From the NCBI GenBank assembly GCA_938048455.1, contig CALIUY010000007.1, forward strand, positions 1 to 64,000: a DNA stretch of 64,000 nucleotides, written 5' to 3'. The translations under genes and the position numbers were made by a program. Numbering within the stretch: the first letter of the stretch is position 1; the number at the start of each line of letters is the position of its first letter. The notes beneath the pieces were generated by a model. The model did not search any database and was not told the DNA's origin. It was given only the letters and a program-made list of their open reading frames with translations. This document shows positions 6,477 through 17,543 of this stretch, piece by piece. The DNA comes from an uncultured Desulfobacterales bacterium. Its GTDB lineage: Bacteria > Desulfobacterota > Desulfobacteria > Desulfobacterales > SpSt-501.

Positions 6477-8546
6477 TCATTTCGTGGATCCTGCGGCCTC
6501 CACGCTGTACTCTTCGAGATTCCCGGGCAGCCGGTCGAAGACGACCATGAAGGGCAGGCTCGCCCCCGGCTTCACCCCGACGTTGCGGTTCTGCTGCCCT
6601 TTCTGGTTTTTCAACCGCTCCGCGATCGCGGCCATGTCCTGGGTGGCGAGATCTTCCTTGCTCAAGGTGTTTCCGGCCCAGACGGTGCCCGCGCGGACGA
6701 CGTTCTTGTTCTTGTCGTAGAGCTTCGCCGTCACCTTGATGAAGCTGCGCGGGTGATCGTACTCGTTTCGCACTTGGCCGCGGATGACGACGATCCGTCC
6801 GGCGGAGGCGTTCTCCACATACTCGGCCTGCACGGTGTCGGCGACGGGGCGAATTCTCAAGGCTCCCGCCTCGTCCTGCGGGGCCACCTGGAAGACCTTC
6901 CCCAGAAAAGGCACCTCGAGATCGGCAAGGAAGGGGATCTCGAGGTCGGAAAGGAAAGGCACGTTCAGGCCGAGCTGCCGCGGAACGATGAGCGCTGCGG
7001 CGGCGACGACCACGAGCACAAGAAGGGCGTAGACGAGCCGCTTCACGAAGCCGCCGGCGCGGCGCGGCGTGCTTTTCTTTTTCTCTTCGGCGCCGAAATC
7101 GGTTTCTTCCTCCTGCGGCTGGGCTTCGAGAACGGCGGTCGCCCCCCCGGCAGCGGCCGGAACGGCGGGGGAGAAGGGGTCGGTCGAGGAGGCTCCCTCG
7201 GAAAAACTTTCGGCACGGGCCTTCGCCGCGGCAAACACGGCCGCGGCACCGGCGGCGGTCGCGGCGACGGCGGCGCCCGCCCCTGCGCCCGGCTTTTCTT
7301 CCTCCTCGGCAAGCGGCTCGATCATGATCTCGGGCTCTTCTTCCTCCTTTTTCTCCGCGGCGGGCTCAAGGAAAAGATCGAGATCGAGGTCCTCGATTTC
7401 CTCTTTTTCGGCCTTGCCGGACGAGGGGAGCGGCGTGGTGTCTTCCTCCTCGGCGAGGAGCTTCTCCAGATCGAGCGTGTCCTCTTCGGCGGGCGGGGAG
7501 GAGGAGGGGGTTTCCTCTTTTGCGCCTACAGGTTCGACCGCCGGCTTCTTTTCCGGCGCGGGAGCGGCCTGCCCCTCGCCCTCGAGAATCGCCTCGAGAT
7601 CCGAGAAATCGAGCTCCTCGGTTTTCACCGAGGGCTTTTCGGCCTGCGCGGGAGGTTCCACCTTCTTCGGCGGCTCGACGATCGCCGCAAGGTCAAGTTC
7701 TTCGAGTTCGCCGCTTTTCGGCTTTCCGCCGATCTCGGAGGCGAGATCAAGCTCGAGATCGATCCCCTCGGTCGCCGCGGGCTTTTTCCCCTCCGAGAAA
7801 ACGGCGGGGCCGTCGCCCTCGAGCATGGCCTCGAGGTCGGAAAGATCGAGTTCGTCCTCGTCGGAGACAGCCGTCCCGGCCGCTTCCCTTGCCTGCGAAT
7901 CCCCAGTGGGAGCGCCCAGCCCGGTCCCGGCCGGCTCGCGCTGCTGAAGAAACGATTCGAGATCGAGGTCGAGCCCATCGCCCGCTGCGGCCTTCGCGGC
8001 GTCTTGCTCCGCGGCGGGCTTGGCCTCCTTCGCCTCCTCGAGCAGCGGGAGATCGGCCAAATCGAGTTCCAGCTCGTCGGTCGAGGGGAGAAGGGGTTCG
8101 CCGGGGGCGGAAAGCGGCGCCGGTGTTTCGGCTTCGATGCCGGGCAGCTCGAGATCGAGCTCGAGGCTTTCGGCGGCGGAATCTTTTACGGGCTTGAGCT
8201 TTTCATCGGCCGCGGGGATTGCGGCAAGGAGGTCGTCCAGGTTGAGTTCGGCGGCAAGTTCGTCTTCAGCCTGTCCGCCTCTCTCCGCCGCCGCCCCCAC
8301 CGCAGGCTTCTCCTGGAGAAGCTCGTCCAGCCGCTCGTCGATCCCCGCGAGCGCGATACCGGGTTCCTTCTCCGGCGGCACCTCCTCCTCCAGCACGAGG
8401 GGCTCCTCCTCGGGTTCCAGAGCGGCGGGCGGATAGACCGTGAACACATGCCGGCATTTGGAGCAGCGCACCTTGGAGCCGGTCGGCCGGATCTTCGATT
8501 CGTCCACCTTGAACTTCGACTCACATCCCTCGCAGGTCACGTTCAT
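6477..8546 (-). CDS. Zinc-ribbon and DUF3426 membrane protein with long acidic repeats
   Basis: A 689-residue protein. Residues 1-35 form an MJ0042-type zinc ribbon (C5, C8, C28, C31). Residues about 40-480 are a low-complexity acidic region that repeats an LDL/SDLEA(M/I)LEG(D/E)G theme several times. One transmembrane helix lies near 500-520 (ALLVLVVVAAAALIV). The C-terminal DUF3426 domain (about 560-685) includes VIRGQVRNEYDHPR. Just after the helix the unit PFLxDLE occurs in three near copies. Proteins of this plan are common in delta-proteobacteria and their function is unknown. The ATG overlaps the hpt stop (ATGA), so the two are coupled. Confidence 0.85.
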   Translation of the reverse strand: MNVTCEGCESKFKVDESKIRPTGSKVRCSKCRHVFTVYPPAALEPEEEPLVLEEEVPPEKEPGIALAGIDERLDELLQEKPAVGAAAERGGQAEDELAAELNLDDLLAAIPAADEKLKPVKDSAAESLELDLELPGIEAETPAPLSAPGEPLLPSTDELELDLADLPLLEEAKEAKPAAEQDAAKAAAGDGLDLDLESFLQQREPAGTGLGAPTGDSQAREAAGTAVSDEDELDLSDLEAMLEGDGPAVFSEGKKPAATEGIDLELDLASEIGGKPKSGELEELDLAAIVEPPKKVEPPAQAEKPSVKTEELDFSDLEAILEGEGQAAPAPEKKPAVEPVGAKEETPSSSPPAEEDTLDLEKLLAEEEDTTPLPSSGKAEKEEIEDLDLDLFLEPAAEKKEEEEPEIMIEPLAEEEEKPGAGAGAAVAATAAGAAAVFAAAKARAESFSEGASSTDPFSPAVPAAAGGATAVLEAQPQEEETDFGAEEKKKSTPRRAGGFVKRLVYALLVLVVVAAAALIVPRQLGLNVPFLSDLEIPFLADLEVPFLGKVFQVAPQDEAGALRIRPVADTVQAEYVENASAGRIVVIRGQVRNEYDHPRSFIKVTAKLYDKNKNVVRAGTVWAGNTLSKEDLATQDMAAIAERLKNQKGQQNRNVGVKPGASLPFMVVFDRLPGNLEEYSVEAAGSTK

Positions 8547-9100
8547 GTTCGTTCTCCGCCGTTCTGAGCCTCCTCCACCAGGCGGTAGACGCCGGGGAGG
8601 TGGCGGTATTGCTGGGCGCAATCGAGCCCGTAGCCGACGAGAAAGCCCTCCTCGATCACGCCGCCCGCGTAATCGAGCGGCGTCTCCGCCTCGCGCCGCT
8701 CGCGCTTGTCGATCAGGGCGCAGACCCGCACGCTCGCCGGACCCTTGGCGAGCAGGTGTTGCCGAAGCGCCTTGAGGGTGTGCCCGGTGTCGGCGATGTC
8801 CTCGACCAGGAGCACGTCCTTTCCCCGCAGGTCGATCCCGCAGTCGAGCAGGATGCGGATGCGGCCCGAGGAGGCGGTGTCGTCCCCGTAGCTCGAGGCC
8901 TGCAGGAAATCGATCTCCACCGGGATCGAGAGCGCACGCGCCAGATCGGCGAGAAAGACGAACGCCCCCTTCAGCACCCCGACCAGGACGAGCCTGCGGC
9001 CGCGGAAATCCTCCGAGATGCGGCGGCCGAGGTCAAGGACGATCTCGCGGATCCTCTCGGGGGCAAGAACAGGCTCCAGCCTCCGGCCCGCGACGGTCAT
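8543..9100 (-). CDS. hpt: Hypoxanthine phosphoribosyltransferase
   Basis: Purine salvage enzyme that forms IMP or GMP from hypoxanthine or guanine and PRPP. The 185 residues carry the PRPP loop VLLVEDIADTGHTL, the early LVGVLKGAFVFLADL, and DFLQASSYGD, which includes the flexible-loop SY pair. Length is normal. The gene follows a promoter with a palindromic spacer at 9169-9197. Its stop overlaps the start of the zinc-ribbon/DUF3426 gene, so both are one transcript. Confidence 0.95.
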   Translation of the reverse strand: MTVAGRRLEPVLAPERIREIVLDLGRRISEDFRGRRLVLVGVLKGAFVFLADLARALSIPVEIDFLQASSYGDDTASSGRIRILLDCGIDLRGKDVLLVEDIADTGHTLKALRQHLLAKGPASVRVCALIDKRERREAETPLDYAGGVIEEGFLVGYGLDCAQQYRHLPGVYRLVEEAQNGGERT

Positions 9101-9168
9101 GTGCGCCCCTTTGCTGCAAGCTCTTCCGCCGCCCGCCTGTAGATCGCTATCGGCGGCCCTTGTGGAAA

Positions 9169-9197
9169 ACTTTATCCCGATCGGGATCTCAAGTCAA
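9169..9197 (-). promoter_or_regulatory. hpt promoter with palindromic operator in the spacer
   Basis: On the minus strand TTGACT (9197-9192), 17 bases, TAAAGT (9174-9169). The spacer contains the perfect 12-base palindrome TCCCGATCGGGA (9175-9186). A protein bound there would block RNA polymerase. The start of transcription would be near 9162, about 60 bases before hpt. Confidence 0.6.
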
Positions 9198-9221
9198 ACG
9201 CGAGCAGGGCGCAAACTTTGC

Positions 9222-10130
9222 TTAAATACCTGTTTCTGATAGCTTTTCGACAAGCTCGCGCTGCTCGCGGGTAAGCGCCCGAGGAATCTGGACATGGATG
9301 TGCACGTAGAGATCGCCGCGCTTTCCGCCCCTCATCGCCGGCAACCCCTGGCCCGGGATGCGGAGCTTGGTGCCGCTTCGAGTTCCGGGGGGCACCTTGA
9401 GGCTCAAGGTCTTCTCCTCGAGTGTGGGGATGGATAGCGTCGTCCCCAGAAGGGCCTCGGTGAGCTTGATTTCCCGGTGCGTGACCAGATCCTGGCCCTC
9501 GACCCCGAAGACCGGGTCGTCGAGCAGCACGGTCTGGATGTAGAGGTCTCCCCGCGGGCCGCCGAAAGGCCCGGGGTTCCCCTTGCCGGCAAGCCGGAGC
9601 TTCTTGCCGGTGGTCATCCCTTTGGGGATCTTGACCGCGATCCGCTCGGGAGCCCCCTGCACCTGAAGGGTGATCGTTTTCTCCCCCCCGAAGGCCGCCT
9701 CGCGCAGGGAGATCGGAAGCTCGTAGACGATATCGCTTCCTTTCACGGCCTGGGCCTGGCTGCGTCCGCGGCCGCCGAAGGGGGAGCCCGTCGCATAGGT
9801 GAAGCGCGTGCCGCGGCCCTCGCCGAAGAAATCGGCGCCGAAGCCGAACTCGCGCAGGATGTCGTTGATGTTGAAGCCCCGGAAAATGTCCTCCTGGGTG
9901 AAGCGCTCCCGGAAGCCCTCCGAGCCGAAGGTATCGTATTCCTGCCGCTTCTGCTTGTCGCTCAAAACCGCATAGGCTTCGCTGATCTTCTTGAACTTCT
10001 CCTCGGCCGTCTTGTCCCCCTTGGCATGGTCGGGGTGGTACTTCATCGCGAGCTTGCGGTAAGCCTTCTTGATCTCCTCCTCGCTCGCATCCCGGCCGAC
10101 ACCGAGGATCTTGTAGTAATCTTCCGCCAT
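9222..10130 (-). CDS. DnaJ-like co-chaperone (CbpA type, no zinc finger)
   Basis: A 302-residue J-domain protein that should stimulate a DnaK/Hsp70. Residues 1-70 form the J-domain with the essential KYHPDHAK loop. A Gly/Phe region ([12 protein letters not shown]) follows, then two beta-sandwich substrate-binding domains ([15 protein letters not shown] and [19 protein letters not shown]). The CxxCxGxG zinc repeats of true DnaJ are absent, so it is of the CbpA/type II class. The ATG at 10130 gives [11 protein letters not shown], the usual J-domain start. No dnaK or grpE is nearby. It lies 100 bases behind mnmG with its own promoter-like sequence. Confidence 0.9.
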   Translation of the reverse strand: MAEDYYKILGVGRDASEEEIKKAYRKLAMKYHPDHAKGDKTAEEKFKKISEAYAVLSDKQKRQEYDTFGSEGFRERFTQEDIFRGFNINDILREFGFGADFFGEGRGTRFTYATGSPFGGRGRSQAQAVKGSDIVYELPISLREAAFGGEKTITLQVQGAPERIAVKIPKGMTTGKKLRLAGKGNPGPFGGPRGDLYIQTVLLDDPVFGVEGQDLVTHREIKLTEALLGTTLSIPTLEEKTLSLKVPPGTRSGTKLRIPGQGLPAMRGGKRGDLYVHIHVQIPRALTREQRELVEKLSETGI

Positions 10131-10171
10131 GATGTTGCACCTCGATTCAAAACTTTTTTCAGTCCGGTGCA

Positions 10172-10199
10172 AAAATAAAATAAAACTCAATGGTGTCAA
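10172..10199 (-). promoter_or_regulatory. Candidate promoter of the DnaJ-like gene
   Basis: In an AT-rich gap, the minus strand shows TTGACA (10199-10194), a 16-base spacer and TATTTT (10177-10172), about 40 bases before the ATG. It resembles a housekeeping rather than a heat-shock promoter. Confidence 0.55.
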
Positions 10200-10230
10200 G
10201 ATGTTGTGTTTCTCGGAAAGCCCTTCTCTG

Positions 10231-12117
<1,887 letters not shown>

Positions 12118-12277
12118 CGCCGGAGAACGGACTCCCGATTCGGATTGTGATGAACGCCGGGGCTGTGGTAGAAAAGAGAGGCGGCTCGTGCGGCCCCTTG
12201 CGTGGGCCGACGTCGATGCGAAAGTGACCCGACGCCCGATTATAGGCGCGCCGCCGCGCGCGGGTCAACCCTTCTTC

Positions 12278-13201
12278 ATGGCCGACAGATACCGGGACCT
12301 CAACTCCTATCTGCGCGAACGCTTCGGCTGCCGGGTCCAGAAGATCACCCTCGATGCGGGGCTCACCTGCCCCAACCGCGACGGCGCCAAAGGGACGGGC
12401 GGCTGCATCTACTGCAACGCGCGCGGATCGGGAACCGGCGCCCACGGCCGGGGGCTTTCGATCCGTGAGCAGCTCGAAGCCGGCAAGGCCGCGGTCGCGC
12501 GCCGCTACGGGGCCGGACGCTTCATCGCCTACTTTCAGTCCTTTTCGAACACCTACGCCCCCCCGGCGCGCCTGCGCGCGCTCTACGAGGAGGCGGCCTC
12601 CGTTCCCGGCGTGGCCGCGCTCTTCATCGGGACCCGGCCGGACTGCGTTTCCGAAGAGGTGCTCGATCTGCTCGCCGAATTCTCGCGGCGGCTTCTCGTG
12701 TGGGTCGAATACGGCCTGCAGACGGCAAACGAGAAGACGCTCGCCGCGATCGGCCGCGGCCACGGGCTGAAAGAGTTTCTCGCGGCGACGGCCGCCACCC
12801 GCGCCCGGGGGATTCCCGTGTGCGCGCACATCATCCTGGGGCTCCCCGGCGAGACGCGCGAGGATGCGCGCCGGACCGCGCGCATCCTCGCGCAGGCCGG
12901 CGTCGAGGGGGTGAAGATCCACAGCCTTTACATCGTGCGCGGGACCGCTATGGAGGAGCTCTACCGCCGGGGGGGATACCGGCCGCTGTCGCGTGAGGAA
13001 TACGTCTCCTGGGCCGCGGACGTGATCGAGCGGCTGCCGCCCGAAGTCGTCATCCAGCGCCTGACGGGAGACCCGCACCCCGCGGAGCTGGTCGCGCCGG
13101 CATGGTGCCGGGACAAGGCGGCCGTGCTCGCCGCCATCCGCGGGGAACTCGCACGCCGGGAGAGCCGGCAGGGAACATTCGCCCATGCAGAAGCAGACTG
13201 A
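12278..13201 (+). CDS. TIGR01212-family radical SAM protein (YhcC-like)
   Basis: A 307-residue radical SAM enzyme. The iron-sulfur site is the long motif CPNRDGAKGTGGCIYC, with its first Cys widely spaced from the last CxxC, typical of the YhcC/Elp3-like group. Downstream are YFQSFSNTYAP, GTRPDCV, WVEYGLQ and HIILGLPGE, conserved in this family. Its substrate is not established and tRNA-related roles have been guessed. The start ATG at 12278 gives MADRYRDLNSYLRERFG, the usual N-terminus. Its 3' end overlaps the next gene by 17 bases, so the two are probably co-translated. Confidence 0.9.
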   Translation: MADRYRDLNSYLRERFGCRVQKITLDAGLTCPNRDGAKGTGGCIYCNARGSGTGAHGRGLSIREQLEAGKAAVARRYGAGRFIAYFQSFSNTYAPPARLRALYEEAASVPGVAALFIGTRPDCVSEEVLDLLAEFSRRLLVWVEYGLQTANEKTLAAIGRGHGLKEFLAATAATRARGIPVCAHIILGLPGETREDARRTARILAQAGVEGVKIHSLYIVRGTAMEELYRRGGYRPLSREEYVSWAADVIERLPPEVVIQRLTGDPHPAELVAPAWCRDKAAVLAAIRGELARRESRQGTFAHAEAD

Positions 13202-16187
13202 CTCCGCCTGCGGTCCTTTTCCGCGTTTCTTCGGGGCCGAGGAGTTCGACCTCTCCTTCAAGGTCTTCCACGAACTCATGGCCCGCAAGGTGACCGACAT
13301 CCTTCTCGTTTGCAGCCCCTACGAAGCCTTCATCATGGAGGAGGAGGGCAGGCTTGCCGAGCGGATCATCCACGAGTACCGGGGGCTCAACCTTTCGCGC
13401 CCCCCCATGCTCACCTGGGTTTCCAACTCCGCCGAGGCCCTCGAGGCGCTCGGGCGCCGCAAGTTCGATCTCGTGATCACGATGCCGCTGGTCGACGAGA
13501 TGGACGCCAACGAACTGGGACAGGCGATCAAGGCGCAGCACCCGGAGCTTCCCGTCTTTCTTCTGTTGCATCGCACCGGCCGCCAGATCCTCGAAGAGTC
13601 GACCTTCGACCCGCAGGCGATCGACCGCGTCTACGTCTGGCAGGGAAACGCCGATCTGCTGCTTGCGCTGATCAAGAACCTCGAGGACCGCATGAACGTC
13701 CTCTACGACACCGAACGCGCGCGGGTGCGCGTGCTCGTCCTCGTCGAGGACTCCCCGGTCCATTACTCGGCGCTCTTGCCCATCCTCTACAAGGAGGTCG
13801 TCTCCCAGACCCAGGCCGTGATGGAGGAGTCGGTCAACGACGAGCACCGCATCTTCCGCATGCGCGCCCGGCCCAAGGTGCTGCTCGCCCGCAGCTTCGA
13901 GGAGGCGATCGAACTCTGCCGCCGTTTCCGGCCCTATCTGCTGGGGGTTCTCTCCGATGTCCGCTTTCCGCGGTCGGGAAAACTCGACGACCAGGCGGGA
14001 TTCGCGCTGCTCTCGCAGATCCGCGCCGAGGATCCGGATCTGCCGCTTCTCGTCCTGAGCACCGAGGAGGCGAACCGCGAGCGCGCCGTCTCCATCCCCG
14101 CCGCCTTCCTCAACAAGGGCTCGCCCACTTTGCACGCGGAGATTCACGATTTCTTCGTGCGGAGCCTCGGCTTCGGGGACTTCGTCTTCCGCACGCCCGA
14201 GGGCCGCGAAATCGCCCGGGTCTCGAACCTCGAGGAGATGGAAAAGCGGCTGCCGGAAATTCCCGAGGAGTCGATCGCCTTCCACGCCGGCCGCAACCAT
14301 TTCTCGAGTTGGCTCATGGCGCGCTCGGAGATCATGCTCGCCTCGCGCCTGCGGCCGCTGAAGCTCGAGGACTTCGCGAGCGTCGCCGATTTGAAGCGCT
14401 TTCTCGTCGAGGCGATCCGCGAGCGCCGGCGCGGCATCCGCCGCGGCGTGATCGCGGCCATGGCGGCCGACCGCTTCGACCCCGAGGCCGAATTCACGAA
14501 GATCGGACGCGGCTCGCTCGGCGGCAAGGCCCGCGGGCTCGCCTTCGCGGCGACCTTGCTCCGCGACTGCACGGATCTGCGCCGCGATCTTTCGGAGATC
14601 GAAATCCGCATCCCCAAGGCCCTGGCCGTCAGCACCGAGGCCTTCGACGCCTTCATCGCCGAAAACCGCCTCGAGCGCTTCGCCGCCGAGGACGTGGAGG
14701 AAGAGGCGGTCGCCCGCACCTTTCTCGCCGCCCGCCTGCCGGAGTGCTTGCGGCGGCAGCTGGCGCTCTTTCTCGAGCATACCCGCTGCCCCCTCGCCGT
14801 GCGTTCCTCGAGCCTGCTCGAGGACGCGCAGTTCCAGCCCTTCGCCGGGATCTACCGCACCTACATGCTCGCCAACAACGAGGCGGACTTCGGGGAGCGG
14901 CTGGCGCGCCTGGAAACCGCGGTCAAGGCGGTCTACGCCTCGACCTATTACCGGAACCCCAAATCCTTCGCCCGCAGCATGGGCCACCACCTGGGCGAGG
15001 AGAAAATGGGCGTTCTCATCCAGCATCTCACGGGCTCGCCGTGGCGGGGGCTTTTCTTCCCCGCGCTCGCCGGGGTGCTGCAGTCCTGGAACTTCTACCC
15101 CATCGGGCCCATGCGCGCCGAGGAGGGGATCGCCCACATCGCCCTCGGCCTGGGAAAGACCGTGGTCGAGGGCGAGACGGCGCTCCGCTTCTCGCCGCGC
15201 CACCCGCAGCACCTGCCGCAGTTTTCGACCGTGGAGGACATCCTGCGCAACTGCCAGAAACACTTCTTCGCCCTGCGCCTGGCGGGAACACCGCCGATCA
15301 CGGGGGCCGAGGACGACCCGGCCGTCATCCGCGTTCCGGTCGACGAGGCGGTCGATTGCCCGGCCGTGCTGCGCCTGGCCGACACCTACGTCGCCTCCGA
15401 GCACCGCATCCGCGAGGGGGTGACCGCCGAGGGGATGGCCGTGCTCACCTTTTCCGGGATCCTCAAGTACCGCGAGTTTCCGCTGGACGAGATCCTCAAC
15501 CGCCTGCTCGAAATCGGCCGTCGCGGCATGGGCTGCGCGGTGGAGATCGAATTCGCGGTCGATTTTCCGGAAGCAAGACGGCCGGTCTTCGATCTGCTGC
15601 AGATCCGGCCGATGACCATCGCCCGGCAGCGGGCGCGGGTCGAGATCAGCGAAGAGGACCGCCGGCGGGCGATCTGCCGCTCGCAGACGGCGCTCGGCAA
15701 CGGGGTCACGACCGGGATCCGGGATATCGTCTACGTCGACCCCGAGGTCTTCGACGCCTCAAAAACCGTGGAGATCGCCTCCGAAGTCGGGCGCTTGAAC
15801 CGCAAGCTTGAGGCCGAGGGCCGGTCCTATTTCCTGATCGGCCCGGGCCGCTGGGGCTCGGCGGACCGGTGGTTGGGAATCCCGGTCAAGTGGAGCGACA
15901 TCTCGGCGGTCAAGGCCGTGGCCGAAACCGCCTCCCCGTTGCTTCGCGCCGATCCCTCGCAGGGATCGCATTTCTTTCACAACATCACCTCGCTCGGGAT
16001 CTGCTATCTCACGGTATCCGATAACGGCGGGGATCACATCGACTGGAATTGGCTGAACGCGCAGCCGCTCGTCGACCGCACGCCGCATCTGCGCCACGTG
16101 CGGCCCGAGCGGCCGCTCATGATCAAGATCGACGGCCGCCGGTCGCTCGCCGTCGTTTTGCCGGGCGAGGATCAGCGGGAGGCCTGA
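13185..16187 (+). CDS. REC-REC-PPDK N-terminal domain (PEP/pyruvate-binding) protein
   Basis: A 1000-residue cytoplasmic protein. A first receiver-like fold (about 36-150) has lost the phosphorylation site: C43/S44 stand where acidic residues belong and M100 where the Asp belongs. A second receiver (about 181-325) keeps E188/D189, D258 and K311 and should accept phosphate. From about 440 to 900 it matches the ATP-binding domain of pyruvate phosphate dikinase/PEP synthase (GRGSLGGKARGLAFA, PLAVRSSSLLEDAQF, FDLLQIRPMTI). The swivelling phosphohistidine domain and the PEP barrel are absent. It may be a phosphorylation-controlled ATP-dependent phosphotransferase, but the partner is unknown. Confidence 0.85.
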   Translation: MQKQTDSACGPFPRFFGAEEFDLSFKVFHELMARKVTDILLVCSPYEAFIMEEEGRLAERIIHEYRGLNLSRPPMLTWVSNSAEALEALGRRKFDLVITMPLVDEMDANELGQAIKAQHPELPVFLLLHRTGRQILEESTFDPQAIDRVYVWQGNADLLLALIKNLEDRMNVLYDTERARVRVLVLVEDSPVHYSALLPILYKEVVSQTQAVMEESVNDEHRIFRMRARPKVLLARSFEEAIELCRRFRPYLLGVLSDVRFPRSGKLDDQAGFALLSQIRAEDPDLPLLVLSTEEANRERAVSIPAAFLNKGSPTLHAEIHDFFVRSLGFGDFVFRTPEGREIARVSNLEEMEKRLPEIPEESIAFHAGRNHFSSWLMARSEIMLASRLRPLKLEDFASVADLKRFLVEAIRERRRGIRRGVIAAMAADRFDPEAEFTKIGRGSLGGKARGLAFAATLLRDCTDLRRDLSEIEIRIPKALAVSTEAFDAFIAENRLERFAAEDVEEEAVARTFLAARLPECLRRQLALFLEHTRCPLAVRSSSLLEDAQFQPFAGIYRTYMLANNEADFGERLARLETAVKAVYASTYYRNPKSFARSMGHHLGEEKMGVLIQHLTGSPWRGLFFPALAGVLQSWNFYPIGPMRAEEGIAHIALGLGKTVVEGETALRFSPRHPQHLPQFSTVEDILRNCQKHFFALRLAGTPPITGAEDDPAVIRVPVDEAVDCPAVLRLADTYVASEHRIREGVTAEGMAVLTFSGILKYREFPLDEILNRLLEIGRRGMGCAVEIEFAVDFPEARRPVFDLLQIRPMTIARQRARVEISEEDRRRAICRSQTALGNGVTTGIRDIVYVDPEVFDASKTVEIASEVGRLNRKLEAEGRSYFLIGPGRWGSADRWLGIPVKWSDISAVKAVAETASPLLRADPSQGSHFFHNITSLGICYLTVSDNGGDHIDWNWLNAQPLVDRTPHLRHVRPERPLMIKIDGRRSLAVVLPGEDQREA

Positions 16188-16657
16188 AGAAAACTCCGGG
16201 CGTCCTCGTCGCCCAGCTCCGCCGCGCGTCGGAAATCTTTGCTTGCGCGCTCGAGATCGCCCGCCAGCAGATGGGTGCGGCCGCGGCCGTAGTAATAATG
16301 AGCGTTTTGCGGCTCGAGGGCGATCGCCCGATCCATGTCGGCGAGCGCGCGGCCGAGCTCCCGCAATTCCGCCCAAGCCACCCCGCGCGCAAACCAGGCG
16401 GCGGCGTGCCCGGGGTCGAGGGCCAGGACGCGATCGAAGTGGCGGATCGCTCCGCGGTGGTTGCCGTAGGTCGAAGCGAGCACCCCTTGCTCGAAAGAGA
16501 CCGCGGCGTCCCGGCTTCGGGCGCCGGGCGGCACGGCGGATGACTTCGCGGCACCGTCCGCCGCTGCGGCGGGCGAAGAACAGAGAACCCCGACGAACGC
16601 CGCCAGCACAATGAAGGCCACGGCGCCCCCGAGAAAGGAAATCCGAAGCATGCGCAT
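16172..16657 (-). CDS. Exported tetratricopeptide (TPR) protein
   Basis: A 161-residue protein with a signal peptide or anchor (FLGGAVAFIVLAAFVGVL, then SSPAAAADG) and about three TPR units: AVSFEQGVLASTYGNHRGAI, AAAWFARGVAWAELRELGRA and AHYYYGRGRTHLLAGDLERA. It is a likely periplasmic protein-protein interaction module. The ATG at 16657 is preceded by a G-rich ribosome binding site (GGGGGGAAG). It converges with the REC-PPDK gene and overlaps it by 16 bases. No partner is evident. Confidence 0.75.
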   Translation of the reverse strand: MRMLRISFLGGAVAFIVLAAFVGVLCSSPAAAADGAAKSSAVPPGARSRDAAVSFEQGVLASTYGNHRGAIRHFDRVLALDPGHAAAWFARGVAWAELRELGRALADMDRAIALEPQNAHYYYGRGRTHLLAGDLERASKDFRRAAELGDEDARSFLQASR

Positions 16658-16819
16658 CTTCCCCCCTTGCATTCGTGGATTTTTATACGGTATCGGCTGC
16701 GGCGGAGCCAATCTTGAGTCTGCCGGAAAAGGGCCACCCGAGGTTTTGCTGGCATCGGCGGGAAGGCTGCGTTATGCTGATCGTGCCGTAAGGGAACGAT
16801 GCCGCCTGGGAGATCGGCG

Positions 16820-17536
16820 ATGCGTGAATACCGGATCATCCCCCTGGCGGTCGGAATCAACGAGACCGACCAGGGCATCCTGACCTACCTCCACGGCTAC
16901 GGCCGCAGGGTCTTGCTTCCGATTTACGCCTTTTACATCGAGGGGGCCGAGCGGCGGATTCTGGTCGATACCGGGCTCTGCGAGTTTCGGGTGCCCGAGG
17001 GGGCCGAGGAGAAGATGGGATTTCCGATTCTCGAATTCGAGGAGGCGCTTGCCCGCGTGGGCCTGGCGCCGGGGGAGGTCGAGATCATCGTCCACACCCA
17101 TCTCCACAACGATCACTGCGAAAACGACGCTCTCTGCCCGAACGCCGAGATCTGGGTGCAGAAAGCGGAAATGGAGTTTTTGCGCCGGCCGCACCCGGTC
17201 GACCACCGCTACGACGCGGAGCTTCTGGCGGGGCTGCAGGTCAAGGAGATCGAGGGCGATGGCCTGCTCGAGGAAGGGATCGAGCTGCTCTTTTCCCCGG
17301 GCCACACGCCGGGCGGCCAGTCGGTCGCCGTGAACACCGCGAAGGGTCGTGCGGTCATCACCGGGTTCTGTTGCAACGCCGAGAACTTCCCGCCGGTCGG
17401 CCCGGCCCTCGCCCCCGGCGTGCATCTCGACCTGATCCAGGCTTGGGAGACGGCCCAGCGGATCCGCCGCCAAGCCGATCTTTTGATCCCGATCCACGAC
17501 CCCGCCGTGGGGCGGATGCGGCGCATTCCCGAATGA
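16820..17536 (+). CDS. MBL-fold metallo-hydrolase (N-acyl homoserine lactonase-like)
   Basis: A 238-residue metallo-beta-lactamase-fold hydrolase. The metal motif HTHLHNDHC fits HxHxDH. Further ligands appear in SPGHTPGGQS and IPIHDP near the end. The arrangement and length resemble the AttM/AiiA-like group, whose members open lactone rings, but many relatives act on other substrates. The ATG at 16820 has GGGAG seven bases before it; another ATG at 16799 would add seven residues. Seven bases separate it from the next gene. Confidence 0.8.
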   Translation: MREYRIIPLAVGINETDQGILTYLHGYGRRVLLPIYAFYIEGAERRILVDTGLCEFRVPEGAEEKMGFPILEFEEALARVGLAPGEVEIIVHTHLHNDHCENDALCPNAEIWVQKAEMEFLRRPHPVDHRYDAELLAGLQVKEIEGDGLLEEGIELLFSPGHTPGGQSVAVNTAKGRAVITGFCCNAENFPPVGPALAPGVHLDLIQAWETAQRIRRQADLLIPIHDPAVGRMRRIPE

Positions 17537-17543
17537 GAACGCC

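Noticed and set aside
12118-12277. Promoters for mnmG and the radical SAM gene in their divergent gap
   Set aside because: Only partial boxes (TTATAG, GGTAGAA) are seen without a matching -35; no call made.
13050-15404. 784-codon minus-strand frame opposite the REC-PPDK gene
   Set aside because: Shadow of the real plus-strand gene; composition is rich in Arg, Gly and His with no family resemblance.
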